NCBI GenBank assembly: GCA_030280995.1
Contig: JASXTE010000013.1
Location: 11,315,001-11,379,000, forward strand
Direction of reading: 5' to 3'
DNA length: 64,000 nucleotides
From: Hemileia vastatrix
Taxonomy: Eukaryota > Basidiomycota > Pucciniomycetes > Pucciniales > Zaghouaniaceae
A program made the position numbers and the translations under genes. Below the pieces are notes generated by a model. It was not told the origin of the DNA. It did no database searches and saw only the letters and a program-made list of their open reading frames with translations. Positions within the stretch are counted from its first letter, which is position 1; every line of letters starts with the position of its first letter. This document shows positions 32,104 through 44,089 of the stretch, piece by piece.

Positions 32104-35095
32104 AAATTATTCATGAAAATATAATTATTGAATTTATATTTTTCATAAAATTTTTATTCTCAAAATTTCAAGAAATAAATTTATTTTCACATTTTATCAA
32201 TTGTAATTATGAAATATTATCAAGATTTGAAATATTTGGGAAGATACACAGCTCTCTTAAAACTGACTCTAGAATAAATTGAGTTAATGCTATAGCTTAC
32301 ATAATGTATATTTATACTATATTATTAAAATTAATAACAATATATGTGTACAATTTTACTTAAATATAGCTTAACATTATCTGCATTATATAAAAAAAAA
32401 GTTTAATTCTCATGAGAATAAACCATATGGCTAACAAAAATTGCACAAAAAGTATATTGTTTTTTGGGTGGTTTCTTGCCATTAAAATTTTCAAGAGTTA
32501 TAGTATATTATATATATATATATATTGTTTTTTTATATTTTTTCAAAAATATTTCTCACACTATTTCCCTATTCCCAAATGTGTATCATATTCTTCCCCC
32601 CTCAGACATTTTTTCTGTCTTTTAAATCTTACTTCACTATCCATAGTCCTCTCCTGTTCTAATCACTTTGTGCCCCTTTTTTACCCCTCTTTATCCCACT
32701 TCACCAAACATCACTCAATTTTCCCACCTTACAATTGCTTTTAATTCCCTCTTTACCCCTCTCTTCACCACCTCAACCTATCTCACTCCTTTTGCTCTCC
32801 TTCCCATCACTTATTCTCCATGTGAAGTATAAGGGGTGATATGGAAAGCAAAAGGGGTAGGGAAAAAATCAAATGGGTAAGTTTGGATGGGCAGTAGAAA
32901 TTTACGGGGTAGGAAGTATAAATGGTTGGTTTGAAGCTAAAGAGTTTTGATTTTCTGAAAAAGAGGTGGGGTAGTGGGGAAGGAAAATTAAAAGGGTAGC
33001 TTGTGTGTTTAAAGGGGTGAGAAGGGATGAAGAAGGAAGCAAGAGATGTAGAGTAGAGTACAAAATGAAATGTGAAAATAGGGGAGGGATGAGGAGGGCT
33101 TAAAACTGGGGTGGGAAGGTTGGAAAGTTCAGTGAATGTGTCACAATGGCAAACAAAATGTGAGGGGTAAGTAAATAACTTAAAGGGATGAAGTGGAAGA
33201 TAAAAGCACATAGCAAGGTGGAGAGTTTCAAAGGAAGTAGCAAAAATTTCATAGTTAACTCCATACTTCTTCCAAAAAATAGAGTGCACCCTGTCAATTT
33301 AGATGCATACTATTCTAATATACAAAATGAGCAATAATTATGGTGTATGGATATGTGTGCACCTAAATACATAAAATATTTTTTTTCTTGGCTAGTTTCA
33401 ATAAAAACTGCGCTTATAAAGTTAAAGAAGTATTAAAATATATGAATTATACATGTGATACTATTTTTATTTTTTACAAGTTATTTCACAGAAATCCTCT
33501 TAAAACTTTGCATATGTTTAATAAAAACTGAAACTAAAAAACTTTGGAAAAATATTGAAAAAAATGAAATGACCTGCAATAATATTTCAAAAAAACAGTC
33601 TTATATCTTCTATGAGTAGAATGTATTTAGCTTTAATTTTAACAATAAATTATTTTGGTGAGATGAAAAATAGATTTAAATTTTATTAAACAATGTAGAT
33701 AAAAGCTTTACACAAAATTATTTTATATATTCTATATATAGCTTTATTCCCTGTTTTTTATCAGTATAAATACCTAGAGACATACTTGTAAAAATAAAAA
33801 TTTATGAAAATTGACTAAATTAAGCTGTCTCAATATCTGCACTAAAATCTATGCAGTAAAATAGTAAACTCCTTGAGTCATTTTAATTTCTAAATTTTTT
33901 TCATTAAAATAACTTTATACATTTTAAAAAGCTATATATATTAGTCTTGATGGATTTTAGATTGAACTGCCAATTACATCCTTCTTCCAACTGTGATTCA
34001 GGCTAAGTTAAACTGTGAGAAATTTTTGAACTTTTTAAAATTTTTATAGAAGATTTTTAATATAAAAATAAGAATATTTTTATATCAGTAAATTTTATAT
34101 TAAATTCTTTGAAGTTCTGGAGATATATACAAATGATAATTCATTTTAATAAAATATTTTATCAAAAGTGGTTGTAAGTTGATTTTCTAATATTATCATA
34201 CTATTTTTAATATGACATATTAATAAACTAAATAAAAAGTAATTTTATACAAGTATAATATATAAAAAAAGTATCAGATCTTATGTATAGATTCCAACAA
34301 CTTCAAAAAAACCAATCTTTTTATTTTAAGTAAAAATTATATAGATCCTCCAGAGAAGCACATTATTTTTTTTGTATTAATAAGTGTAAGTTAAAAGGAA
34401 GCCACATATGGTAAAATTGGTATTTTCTTTAAAAAAAGTAAATAAATATCTTGTAAATTAATAGATATATTTTTGAAAAGACAAATTTTATAGTTAAATT
34501 TATGTTTTAAAACTTTACTGAAGAATTGAAATATTCTCTTTTTAAATCAATTTTTATAAAAATATACTCATTATAGTATTTCTTTGTAATAAGGCCAATT
34601 CAAAGAAGATTCATAAATTCTTCTGTTTAAATAAAATATGTAAGGGATTGTGTTTATAGACTTAGAAATTAAATAGAAAAATTATTTTGTTTTGACCTAT
34701 CAGATTGAGTATCATATTTTTAATAAATAATTGATAAATCCTTAGCCCATATATTTAATTTATGATTGGGATGTAAATGTTCAGTTGTGAATTACTCCTG
34801 TCAAAAACTTTGTTTTAATGACTGAAAATTTAACCTCCATCATTTTTCTAAATTTATTTCTCAACAGCATAGAATTGAAATATTGTTTCTTTGAGTTTAG
34901 AATATGAATCAATATATCTTTTAATTAAATTATGATCCCTTTTGCACAAATTGTTTTTGAATGGGTATGACCAAAAATACTTATTGTGTCTTTTTTATAA
35001 AATAAATGTAATATAGTTGTTTTTAATGAGAAACTTATAGAATGATGAAACAATACACCTTTAAAATATTTAATTTAGTTCTTTGAAAATAATAC
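32104..35095. other. Unassigned AT-rich DNA with strand-skewed block
   Basis: No convincing gene. At 32570-32819 the plus strand is C/T-rich; from 32820 to about 33290 it is G/A-rich. The 160-codon minus frame at 33289-32807 merely follows the pyrimidine-rich strand. The rest is plain AT-rich sequence. Confidence 0.45.
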
Positions 35096-36588
35096 TTTCA
35101 GCCTGAATATATCCAGGACTGAGTAAAAACTACTTATAAGTTATGTTAAACACATGGAATATACATGGGAGTGATAAATTAGAGTACACAAATAGTATAC
35201 ATAAGTAAATTTATGATAATATAAGAAATATGCCATTATAACACCTTATATACATGCATATATCCAACTTTTATAAGTCTTATGTACTAAATATTAAGTT
35301 GAAATATGTTGGGGTAATCTTAAGAACCTTAAATTTAAGGCTAAATAATTTTTAAGTAGACTTTAAGCTGTTGTTTTCATTGTTTTATGTAAAAAATAAG
35401 AAATGCGCTTTAAATCACTTAAAAGTTGATTATATGCACTATAAATTTAATAAAATTAAAAATGCGCCTTGAAAGATCAATTTGTCTTAATTAGGACTAT
35501 TTATTTGGATACTCAAATGAATAAAAATAACACTTTTCAAATTTGGTGTTTTTTATGCCAGGAATAGCTTCTGTGTACTGGCCACATACTGCCTGCATTT
35601 TTCCCATGTGAATAGCTTCATTTTTAGAAAAGTTAGCTTTTTCACACTATAATTACCCCAAATTCTACACCACTACGTTAAAACATGCTAAAATAGGCAA
35701 CATGTGCTTATTTAGTGTCCTAGCTTAATTACAAATGCATTGACCCTCTTTATATGCACTAATTTCATGTATAACCTCAATATTGGCGCTTTAATTCACT
35801 ACCACACTTAAATTTGCCTAAACTAGTCAAGGATTTACCTGTGCAAGAGCCTTCCAAGGACTGCATATAGTTACCCCACATCTCATGCCCTTTTTTGGGT
35901 TTCTAAGTGGTTTCTCAGTCAATATTGGGTATTTTTGAATGGGGATTTCATGTAGTATAATGTCAGTATTAGCCCCAAAATTTCTACTGTTAATTCCTCT
36001 TGTTATTTTGTAATTATAAGTCTGAATTTATAATTTTTAGTCTTTTATTTTAATGTTTAACATGCATATACTCTCTTGTTTTCTTATTCTTAAATTTAGA
36101 TTGATTATCCCTATTACTACAGGATTTTGGTGGGTGATATCATTCTAATTATGTTATTGGTCACTCTGTATGTTGTTGGAAATGTTTATTAGATGGAATG
36201 AGGCTTCACTAACTGTGTGTAGAGCTGTTAAATCAAGGGGTTCATTGGGGAGGTTATTGTGTATAAAAGGAGGGGGTTTTTAGTCTTGTTTTCTACATTC
36301 TTTATCATTACAATCAAATATATAACCAATACAATTACAAAATACATATCAACAGTACTTATAAAGTCTTTGAATATTATCTGAATTTATTAAATCTATT
36401 TTTCTACCAACTATAAGATTGTAAGCCATATATAAATTAGTGAGATTAAAATTACTGTGACCCTTATATTGAATTATATTTTAATACTTATTGGATTTTT
36501 TTTACAGTATTCATATAGGACCATTAAAATCTTCTAGAAACTGACCATTCAAGCTAGTTCATGTCTTTGTACTGACCTTAGCCTGAAA
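35096..36588 (+). repeat. 5' LTR of element B (1493 bp)
   Basis: It starts TTTCAGCCTGAATATATCC (F: TGTCAGCC...) and ends CTGAAA (F: CTGACA), two bases before the primer site. It aligns with 57397-58897 end to end. The 5 bases before it, AATAC, would be the target duplication. Confidence 0.85.
36262..36268 (+). promoter_or_regulatory. TATA box in LTR of B
   Basis: TATAAAA in GTGTATAAAAGGAGG, identical in context to F, followed by a CA-rich stretch fitting a start-site region. Confidence 0.6.
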
Positions 36589-36590
36589 AT

Positions 36591-36608
36591 TGGGGACCTT
36601 TCCTCAAG
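36591..36608 (+). other. Primer-binding site, element B
   Basis: TGGGGACCTTTCCTCAAG starts two bases after the LTR and is identical in F. It would pair with a tRNA ending GGTCCCCA. Confidence 0.7.
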
Positions 36609-37182
36609 AATTCTGTTGGTTATCTTCCTGTAAGTAAAAATTAAAAAGAGCCTACAAGTAAAAAAAATCCCTATAGAAATATTTGGATACTTACAACAGG
36701 TTTTGGTCACTTATATAGTGATTTCAGAAAAAGAAGCCCTGTTATAAAATAAAATTGTGATATTTAATCAACAATTTTACCACTAATTTAACATAAAATT
36801 GTTATTAGTGGGAGTCTGTCAATAGACCAATTAAATTTGTGATATTTGCAGATAATTAACCAGTTAACAAAAACTGATTAATTTTTTACTTTTAACAGGA
36901 CTCTTAATTCCTTTTATTGGTTTGTAAAATTCATTTAATATTTAGAAAGAATCTTACTAACAGATTTTCTTTTTTAAATAAAAAACACGGCTACATATTG
37001 TAGACCAGTTAAATCAAGTGACCACATAAAAGCATATTTGACTTTTGGCATTTATAAATTCACTTAATACCTACAAGTAAACAATAAAATTTTCTTAATT
37101 GGTATTGATAAATACTGATAAAACTACTTTTGAAGTTTTAAGATCTCGAATTAAAATTTTTTGATTTTAATTCCACATAAAA
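36609..37182 (+). other. Leader of element B
   Basis: Non-coding 5' leader between primer site and gag, collinear with 58918-59483 in F. It contains TTTTAACAG and similar acceptor-like words. Confidence 0.6.
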
Positions 37183-37602
37183 ATGTGTGACAACAATGAT
37201 ATTGTGAGTAATAACGCAAATCCTTATGGCTTAAGACCTAGATCTGAAAGACCTTTTACAGGATATTCAAATGGAGGGCCAGGACTCTCCCACAAACCAA
37301 AACACTCCAAAAATGTCTCTGGAGGAAAGGGAAAAGCTGTTAAAACAGATATCAATAAAGAAGACAATAAATACATTAAAAGAACAAGTTCCCTCCCTAT
37401 CAACTCTACTGAACACCTTAACTATAAGAAAAAACACCATAGTGGACTAGGTAAACAATATGAAGAAAAGAGCAGCTCAAGGTTTCATAGAAGTCAATCA
37501 AGCTCTAGTAGAAATAAAGGCTCAACCACCAACAGTGGCGCCCAAAAATTCCACTGCAACACCTCCAGCCCAAGGGGAAGACCAGAAAATTACTGTGAGT
37601 AA
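37183..37602 (+). pseudogene. gag: Gag N-terminus, element B
   Basis: The ATG at 37183 gives MCDNNDIVSNNANPYGLRPR, matching the start of F. The frame is basic, Ser/Asn-rich and stops at TAA 37600, inside the overlapping ORF. F has its own stop (TGA 59880) at nearly the same place. The Gag frame is poorly conserved here compared with the +1 frame. Confidence 0.7.
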
Positions 37603-37720
37603 ATGGAAGTGGGACTGGTACACCCAAAACTACAAAAACCCTCAACAGCAGGGCACCAGCAGTCACCCTTACAGGGGAAAGCCAAGGGGAGGCAGGGGAA
37701 ACGGAATAAGACCTTTTTAA
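37271..37720 (+). pseudogene. Overlapping +1-frame ORF, element B
   Basis: 150 codons including stop, exactly the length in F. It begins MEGQDSP, has a heptad-like stretch MSLEEREKLLKQISIKK and SLSTLLNTLT, then KRAAQGFIEVNQALVEI, the Trp-rich KITVSKWKWDWYTQNY and the basic end SSHPYRGKPRGGRGNGIRPF. One internal TAG near 37448 (F keeps an open codon there) breaks it. Function unknown. Confidence 0.6.
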
Positions 37721-37854
37721 GTCATCCATCTTCTCAGGATTAATTATATAATCCTAAAAATGAATTACTTATAGGTAATGAGATTGATAGGAAATTACTG
37801 GATATAATTGATAAGGATTTAAAAAATTATTCATTTGAAAATAAAATTTTAAAC

Positions 37855-39219
37855 ATGTCTTTAAATGATGACAATGTACATAGTTTTATTGACCACCAGG
37901 ACAATGCTATTAATATAAAAATGGAACCAAATAAAACAAATTTTAAGCCTGATGATGAGTCTTATGAATTGGACATAGAAAAAATTGAATATTTTCTTAA
38001 AAAAAATCCAATGGAATCAAAGATAATTAGCAAATTATTATTAAGAATGGAAAAATTGGAAGAATTCTCTAGAGAGTCGAACAATAATACAGAAAGTGTA
38101 TTATTAAACCTCACAAAATCATTGAGTACAACAGCCAATCAGTTAAAAATTATTGAAAATTCAAATAATGAATTAACCAATGAAAAAAAAGATTAAAGTC
38201 TGAGATTAAGAATTTATAAAATAAATTGGAACACTCTCAGAATATTATGTCTACCATAGAGGGACGTGTTAAATTGTCATTTTCAAATGTTAATGATACC
38301 TTAACTCATGTACCTGTAATAAAAGATAGGTTAAAAAGAGTAGAAATTGAAATAGCTAACATTTTGAAAAATAATGATAAAGTAAAAGATAATACCTCTT
38401 ATGTGGAAAGAGTACCAGTTTTTATGAAACACTCAGATGATAAACAAATGATTGAACATTAACATAGTGTCATGGGCTCTGAGAGTATAAAATCAGTAAA
38501 GGATGAAATAAATGATCATCTTTCTAAAGTAAGTGAGTTACTCAATATTCCTTGGGTTAGGGAAGCAAAAACTTACCAAAAGAACTGGCCTAAGTTAGAT
38601 CAGTACCCTTCTTTTGATGGGGATTCAAAGTCTGATTGGCAACAATTCATTCAGAAAATTGATAACTTAAAATTTTAATACAAATAATGGGATGAAGAAA
38701 TTACATCAAAATTGATATCTTGATTTACAGATGTGGCCTTATTATGGTTTGAATATGTATTGAGTGAGGGAATCAACTACTCCTGGAATGAATGGAAGGC
38801 ACTTATTGAAAGGCAATTTGGTGGTCTAATATTTAGAATCACTCAACAAAGATTGTATGAGAAAGCCAGATATAATCCAAATGCTGGAGATAAACCCATG
38901 GTGTTTTTAATGAATTTAATAAAAGTCATGAAAGCCATGGACCCAAAATGGATTATGATGAGTGGAAAGAAAAATAATATATAAATTGCCTATATCAGTC
39001 AGAGGCATTATTGAAGCTAGAACTGAAACCATCAGAGACACTTCTGGGTTTATTAATGTATGCAATGAAATATTATTGAACCACAAATATGAAACCAGAT
39101 ATAATAATTACAAACAGAGTGTTGAGGTAGTAAAACCTACTACAAATAAGTTACCAGTGGAGAAGAAAAAACCTTCAGCTCCCCTTGTCCATAAAAGACA
39201 AGAAAACAACACTTGTTAG
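37855..39219 (+). pseudogene. gag: Gag capsid and zinc-knuckle region, element B
   Basis: Four pieces in two frames. Coiled-coil region (37855-38196), frame lost by a missing base near 38190; then 38226-38678 with KNWPKLDQYPSFDGDSKSDW; capsid end 38733-38984 with FLMNLIKVMKAMDP; two 1-bp deletions near 38945-38970; then 38962-39219. The knuckle has a stop in place of the residue after its first cysteine (NTC*KCNETWAKDHTC). Confidence 0.8.
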
Positions 39220-39321
39220 AAATGTAATGAAACTTGGGCTAAAGATCACACTTGTGAGAAAAGAATAAATGTTATTGAAAACTCACAAGATTCTGAACCA
39301 AGTAATCATGAAGATGAGAAG

Positions 39322-39747
39322 GTGGAATCCAGAAATAATTGTAAAAGTAACATTTCTTACAGTGATGATGAAAATGAGATATATGTATTAGAACAGGATA
39401 TTATGTTCCTGAATGATGCTATACCTCAGACAGATACATCTTTAACTTACATTGAAGAAGCTGAAATTATTAAAGATGTACCTCATGATACTTGCAAAAT
39501 AACACCTATCAGAGAGCCTGTTATTATGTGTGGAATAGAAATGAATGCCACTCTTGACACTGAGGCTGCAGGTAGTGTAGTTTCTATTAACACATTAATG
39601 AAACTTGATAGTAATTATAAAGAAAAACTAGAAACTGTACATACAAAGAACTGGATGGGTTATTGTTCAGTATTAAATCCAATTGGCAAATACAAAACTG
39701 CTTTATTCTTTAAATATCATAATGGATATGTAAGAGCACTTTGTTAA
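39322..39747 (+). pseudogene. pro: Aspartic protease, element B
   Basis: The active site reads ATLDTEAAGSVVS; the family pattern DTGAAGSVV (F) has Gly after DT, here Glu, which should abolish activity. It is followed by NPIGKYKTALFFKYHNGYVR and a TAA at 39745. The gene runs on in the same frame at 39751 (WFIFGNDLL). Confidence 0.8.
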
Positions 39748-39750
39748 TTT

Positions 39751-41121
39751 GTGGTAATGGATAATAATAATTTTAGTAATTGGTTTATTTTTGGAAATGA
39801 CCTATTGACCAAATTTGGCATTAAACTAGATCCTGGAAATAGTTGCTTCACTATAGGTGTAAGTGGAAAAAGAAAAATCAAGATTTGTTCTGAAAATTCA
39901 GTTTATTCCATTGTTCCTAAAAAAGAACAACTGCGAGGTGGAAGAACAACCTCTGAAGTGGTAGAATTGGAAAATGAAATCCAAAAATCCTCTTTCAGTT
40001 ATAAAATCTTAAAAATTGAAGAAAACAATATATTGAGATTGATAAAATCTTATCCTATGGCATTTGCTCATGGTTCAAATGAGCTAGGATTGGTCAAAGA
40101 CCATGAGATGAAAATCTCTTTAAGTTGTGATTTTGATATTATTCCTGGCAGCTTGAAAAAGAAACCTTACCCAGCTTCTCCTGAAAAAAGGAAATACATT
40201 GAAGACAACATTAAAATGTTGTTAGAAATGGGTATTGTTGAAAAAGTGGACACAACACCCAAGTATTGTGTTATTTCACCAGTTTTAATCTCTTATGAAA
40301 AAGGTAAGGCAAGATTATGCGGTGATTATAGAGCTCTGAATACATTCACTGTAGATGATATTTACCCTATACTAAGGATTGCTTCTATCCATGCTACCTT
40401 ACAAGGAGCAAAATATATTTCCTGTCTGGATGGAAACAAACATTATCACCAGATTCCTGTGGAAAATAATTCTCAGAATTACTTACTAATAACCACACAC
40501 ATGGGAATATATAAATATGTGACAATGCCTTTTGGCCCAAAGAATGCACCTTCAGTCTTCCAAAAGTTGATAGATAGTATTTTTCATCAGGAAATGGTTG
40601 AAGGATGGCTTTTGGCTTATATTGATGACATCATAGTGTTTTCAAAAACATATGATGAAAATTTAAATCACCTGAAAAGATTTTTTCAAAAAGTGGATGA
40701 AATTAATACAACAATTGCATTAAAGAAATGCAAGTTTGGATTTCAATCCTTGAAAGTACTTGGACATGTTGTATCTGGATTAAAAATTTTTGTTGACCAG
40801 AAAAAAGTGGCAGAAATTACAAACATTGGTATACCTAAGAATGTGAAAGATGTTCAATGTTTTTTGGGTATGTGTGGATATTATAGACAATATATAAAAA
40901 ACTACCAGTCCATCGCAGCCCCTTTAACAACATTAATCAGGAAAAATGAGGCTTCCATTTGGAATAATGAAAAACACTACGCCTTTGATAAATTGAAGGA
41001 ATGTTTAATGTCAGCTCCAATATTGGGACTGCCAGATTTTAACCTACCTTTAATCTTGTATACTGATGAAAGCTTTGCAGGGTTAGGTGCTGCTTTACAG
41101 CGGAAACAGATAATGAATTGA
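39751..41121 (+). pseudogene. pol: Protease end, reverse transcriptase and RNase H start, element B
   Basis: Open for 456 codons: WFIFGNDLLTKFGIKLDP, AHGSNELGLVKDHEMKISLS (showing pro and RT share one frame in family 1), LCGDYRALNTF, MPFGPKNAPSVFQ and catalytic YIDDIIVFSKT (about 40618-40650). FLGMCGYYRQYIKNYQ leads to RNase H LYTDESF, in which the usual Ala is Glu. Ends at TGA 41119. Confidence 0.85.
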
Positions 41122-42164
41122 AAATTATCTGAAGTAGTCATCTGTTATATATCCAGAACCTTAAGAAAAACTGAATTAAGGTATGGTGCCACCCAACTGG
41201 ATTTTTTAGCCATTGTGTGGGCCTTGGAGAAACTTCATTAATATCTGGAGGACCAGAAGTTTGAATTAATTACAGATTGTAGTGCATTAAAATCATTACT
41301 AAAAATGAAAACACCTAATAGGCACATGTTTAGATGGCAACTATCTGTACAAGAGTTCAAAGGAAGAATGACAATAACTCACAGAGCAGGAAGATTGAAT
41401 TCTAATGTTGATTTATTATCCAGAAGCCCTTTGCAAAATGATACTGACAAACCAGCTTATGTACCTGAAAATGAGGTTATACATATATTTGGGATTTATA
41501 TAGTGGATTTAGAGGAAGAGTTTATGCAAACTATATTAGAAAATTTTTCATCTGATAAATATTTGTCTAAATTATCTACCATTTTAAATGATCTAGCTAA
41601 TGCCTCTATGAGTGCATTAATTAAAACCTTACCTTCAAAGTATAAAAATGTGCTGGAAAAAGGTAAACTTTCAATTGAAGATGGATATATATATTATAGG
41701 AAAAAGCTAAGTAATGTAATAGCTATACCACCTTCTATGAAAGAGTTAATGTTGAGTACTTGTCATGATGACATATTAGCTGGTTATTTTGATTTTAACA
41801 AAACATTAACCAGAGTCAAAAATACAGCCTGGTGGATAAACATGAATGAAGATGTACAAAAATACATTGAGACATGTGACTCTTGTCAGAAATATAAAAG
41901 ATTTTCAGGGAAGAGAGCTGGGTTGTTACAACTAATAGAGCAGCCAAAAGCTCCATGGGAGATTATAAACATGGATTTTGTCACTGGCTTGCCATTAGCA
42001 GGGAAAGAAAGTTTCAATTCTTGCTGGGTAATTGTGGATAGATTAATGAAAATGTGTAAATTTATCCCTACCCATAAAGAGGTATCTGAAAAGGACTTGG
42101 CATTACTGTGGTGGAATCAAATGATGAATACTTCTGGGTTTCCCAAAGCCATAGTTTCTGATTC
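41122..42164 (+). pseudogene. int: RNase H end and truncated integrase, element B
   Basis: RNase H continues past TGA 41119 and a TAA near 41239. From 41305 it is open: KTPNRHMFRWQLSVQEFKGR, then integrase zinc domain CHDDILAGYFD (second His replaced by Tyr) and CDSCQKYKR, and the first catalytic segment INMDFVTGLPL. It breaks at KAIVSD, exactly where the second catalytic Asp would follow, and runs into MITE sequence. Confidence 0.85.
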
Positions 42165-42266
42165 TCAAAGTAGAGTTCAGTATCATCTTGTTATAAGTTC
42201 CATCTGAGTACAATATGACTTCAAGTTGAGGAATTGCTAGCAAGTCCCCCCTAAATATTGTGTGGT
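42165..42266 (+). mobile_element. CACTA-like MITE, copy 2, 3' fragment
   Basis: It matches the right 100 bp of copy 1: CAAAGTAGAGTTCAG, GAGTTCCATCTGAG-like units, GTTGAGGAATTGCTAGCAAGTCC, and the terminus AATATTGTGTGGTG. The left half is missing, so it forms a junction with integrase of B. Confidence 0.75.
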
Positions 42267-43664
42267 GAATGGAAGAAAATAGAAGAGTAAGAAAAAAACA
42301 AAGACTTGCAGTGAAGAAGCCATTACCCCAGTGAGATTTTAAAAATTGACATGCAGTAGCTCTATTATTGATGCAGCGCTGACAATTTTTGGTTCCAGTG
42401 AGAACAGTTTTCACAGTAGAAGCAGTGGTGGTGGCTCCATTTTCCAGTATTGATGAATTTAAAAATTGCATTCACAATGTCACTATTGGGATTCATGATG
42501 ATAAATAGAGGAAAGATGAAAAGAAAAACTAGTAATAGAAAATAAGAGTGAAACTAGTATAGAAGGTAGTAGAAGATAAGATGCAAGAACAGGATGGAAA
42601 AGCAAGATATGCCCGTGGTTCTATAGAGCCTGGGGACATTTGCAAGTAGATGGAGACTGTGGTACACATCTCACAGAAGTACAGTAAATGTCTCAGTGTG
42701 CAGAAAGCGCAACAAAGGTTTGCTATGAAGGATGGTTATGAAAGAGAAAAAAAGAGGTCTTCAAAAGTTCAGAAAAATTTGACTCTCAATGTACATTTCT
42801 TTTATGAGATATGAATATACTTGCCACAGAAAGTAGAAGTTTGATAAAAGTGCATTCTAGATTGTAGGGCAAGTGCACATTATGTACTTGAGGAAAAAAT
42901 GGCTAGCACTAAATGCATAGTATAATTTTAGGAAGCAGAATAAAGTGATGGTACAGGTTTCACCCTAAGATAGGTGCAATGATACATAGAACCTAGTCCA
43001 CAGATATCTATCACTGGTAGTCTAGAAAATTTTCAAGGATAATCAAACACAGAACTAGTAGAATAAATGAATTAACAATGAGAAATATTCAGAAATTGAT
43101 GATAAGAAAAACAAGTAAATACCAAAGGTGGTAGAGTACTCATCATGCATTCAGAGATCTCAGGGGGTTTAGGGTATGTAAAGATAGGTGTGGTGTAAGG
43201 TGCTAATAGTTGAATTTGTATATACATCTCAGATGTTATTTCTAAAGAATTATGTTAATGATTTACCTAGAAAACTGAGGTAATTATTTTACTGTTTGAT
43301 ATACTTAGACTAGAACTGAACTTGTGTAGGAAAACCAGCAGGGGAAGAGAGCATAATGGAAGGCTTCTGAACATATAGGTTATATATAAAATAGAACACA
43401 CTCTTTGAAAAAGATGTGATAGAAGTAGTAGAGAAGAAAAAAGATTGATAGAGATATTTTAATTATATCAGAGATAAAAGAAACATTTATTTTTTATTTT
43501 TTGTTGCGCATAACAGGTGTACATAGCCAGAAGTAGCACTGTAGAGTTATTTTATTGCTACAGCAAGAATAATATTAGAGAGAGCACTTCCAAGTGGGAA
43601 TGCCTGAAAATACTAGCACCCACTGTGAAAAGATCTAGCCATAAGTAGGACTACTTATATTAAA
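42267..43664. other. Unidentified 1.4 kb between inverted MITE ends
   Basis: It matches no element in the window. The minus strand has ATG AATCCC near 42496 (MNPNSDIVNAIFKF, then HHHCFYCENCSHW) and a second minus frame with KNCQRCINNRATACQF. CxxC pairs in two frames suggest a shifted or split small zinc-binding exon, but this is weak. The plus strand is purine-rich. Confidence 0.3.
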
Positions 43665-43913
43665 CACTAAACAATATAGGGGGTGGACTTGCTAGAAAGT
43701 CCCCAACCTGAACTCAGATGGAACTCAGACTGAATTCATACTGAACTCATACTGAACTCTACTTGAAAATCCACCTAAAACTGTTCTTCTGAGTGGTTTT
43801 CATCCCTGATTGTATGGATTTTTTGTCAATAGCTTAATGTGTGTTTAATCTGTGATGAGTTTGGGTCCAAGGTTCAGACTCACTAGCAGGTCCACCCCCC
43901 ATATTGTGTGGTG
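43665..43913 (-). mobile_element. CACTA-like MITE, copy 3 (249 bp), inverted
   Basis: The left end is CACTAAACAATATAGGGGG and the right end is CCATATTGTGTGGTG. Direct AAA flanks both sides (43662-43664, 43914-43916). Its interior is the reverse complement of copy 1, including GAACTCATACT-type 11-mers and the CTCAGAAGAACAGTTTTAGG region. Confidence 0.8.
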
Positions 43914-44089
43914 AAAATATATTAATTATTTAGTCTCTTATATACAATTCTTTCTACTCTTATTTTTTCTCACAACACTTACATACCTGCTACCACTGTC
44001 TTTATAAAATAGAGTGGAAGGTGCTTCTTTTTAAATTTTTTTAAAAAGAAGAACCAACCCATCTTGGATTGTGTCAATATAATAGTATT
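43914..44089. other. Short unassigned stretch with hairpin
   Basis: Contains an inverted repeat near 44028-44054 (arms CTTCTTTTTAAA and TTTAAAAAGAAG). No gene. Confidence 0.4.

Larger units (their letters stand above)
35096..42164 (+). mobile_element. Element B: family-1 chromovirus, decayed, 3' end lost
   Basis: 5' LTR, primer site, leader, gag with overlapping ORF, protease, RT, RNase H and part of integrase, closely similar to F throughout. It carries at least three 1-bp deletions and about eight stops. It ends inside the integrase core, where a MITE fragment begins. Confidence 0.9.

Noticed and set aside
32807..33289. 160-codon minus-strand ORF, Ser/Phe/Pro/Leu-rich
   Set aside because: It lies on the pyrimidine-rich strand of a skewed block; the composition alone explains the lack of stops.
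42103..42471. 122-codon minus ORF spanning the B/MITE junction
   Set aside because: It crosses three unrelated sequences (integrase antisense, MITE, unknown DNA), so as a whole it cannot be a real gene; only its upstream part is worth a look.
42165..43913. One large composite CACTA transposon between the two MITE ends
   Set aside because: The termini face each other across 42267-43664, so that segment lies outside both elements; the left copy is also half deleted.
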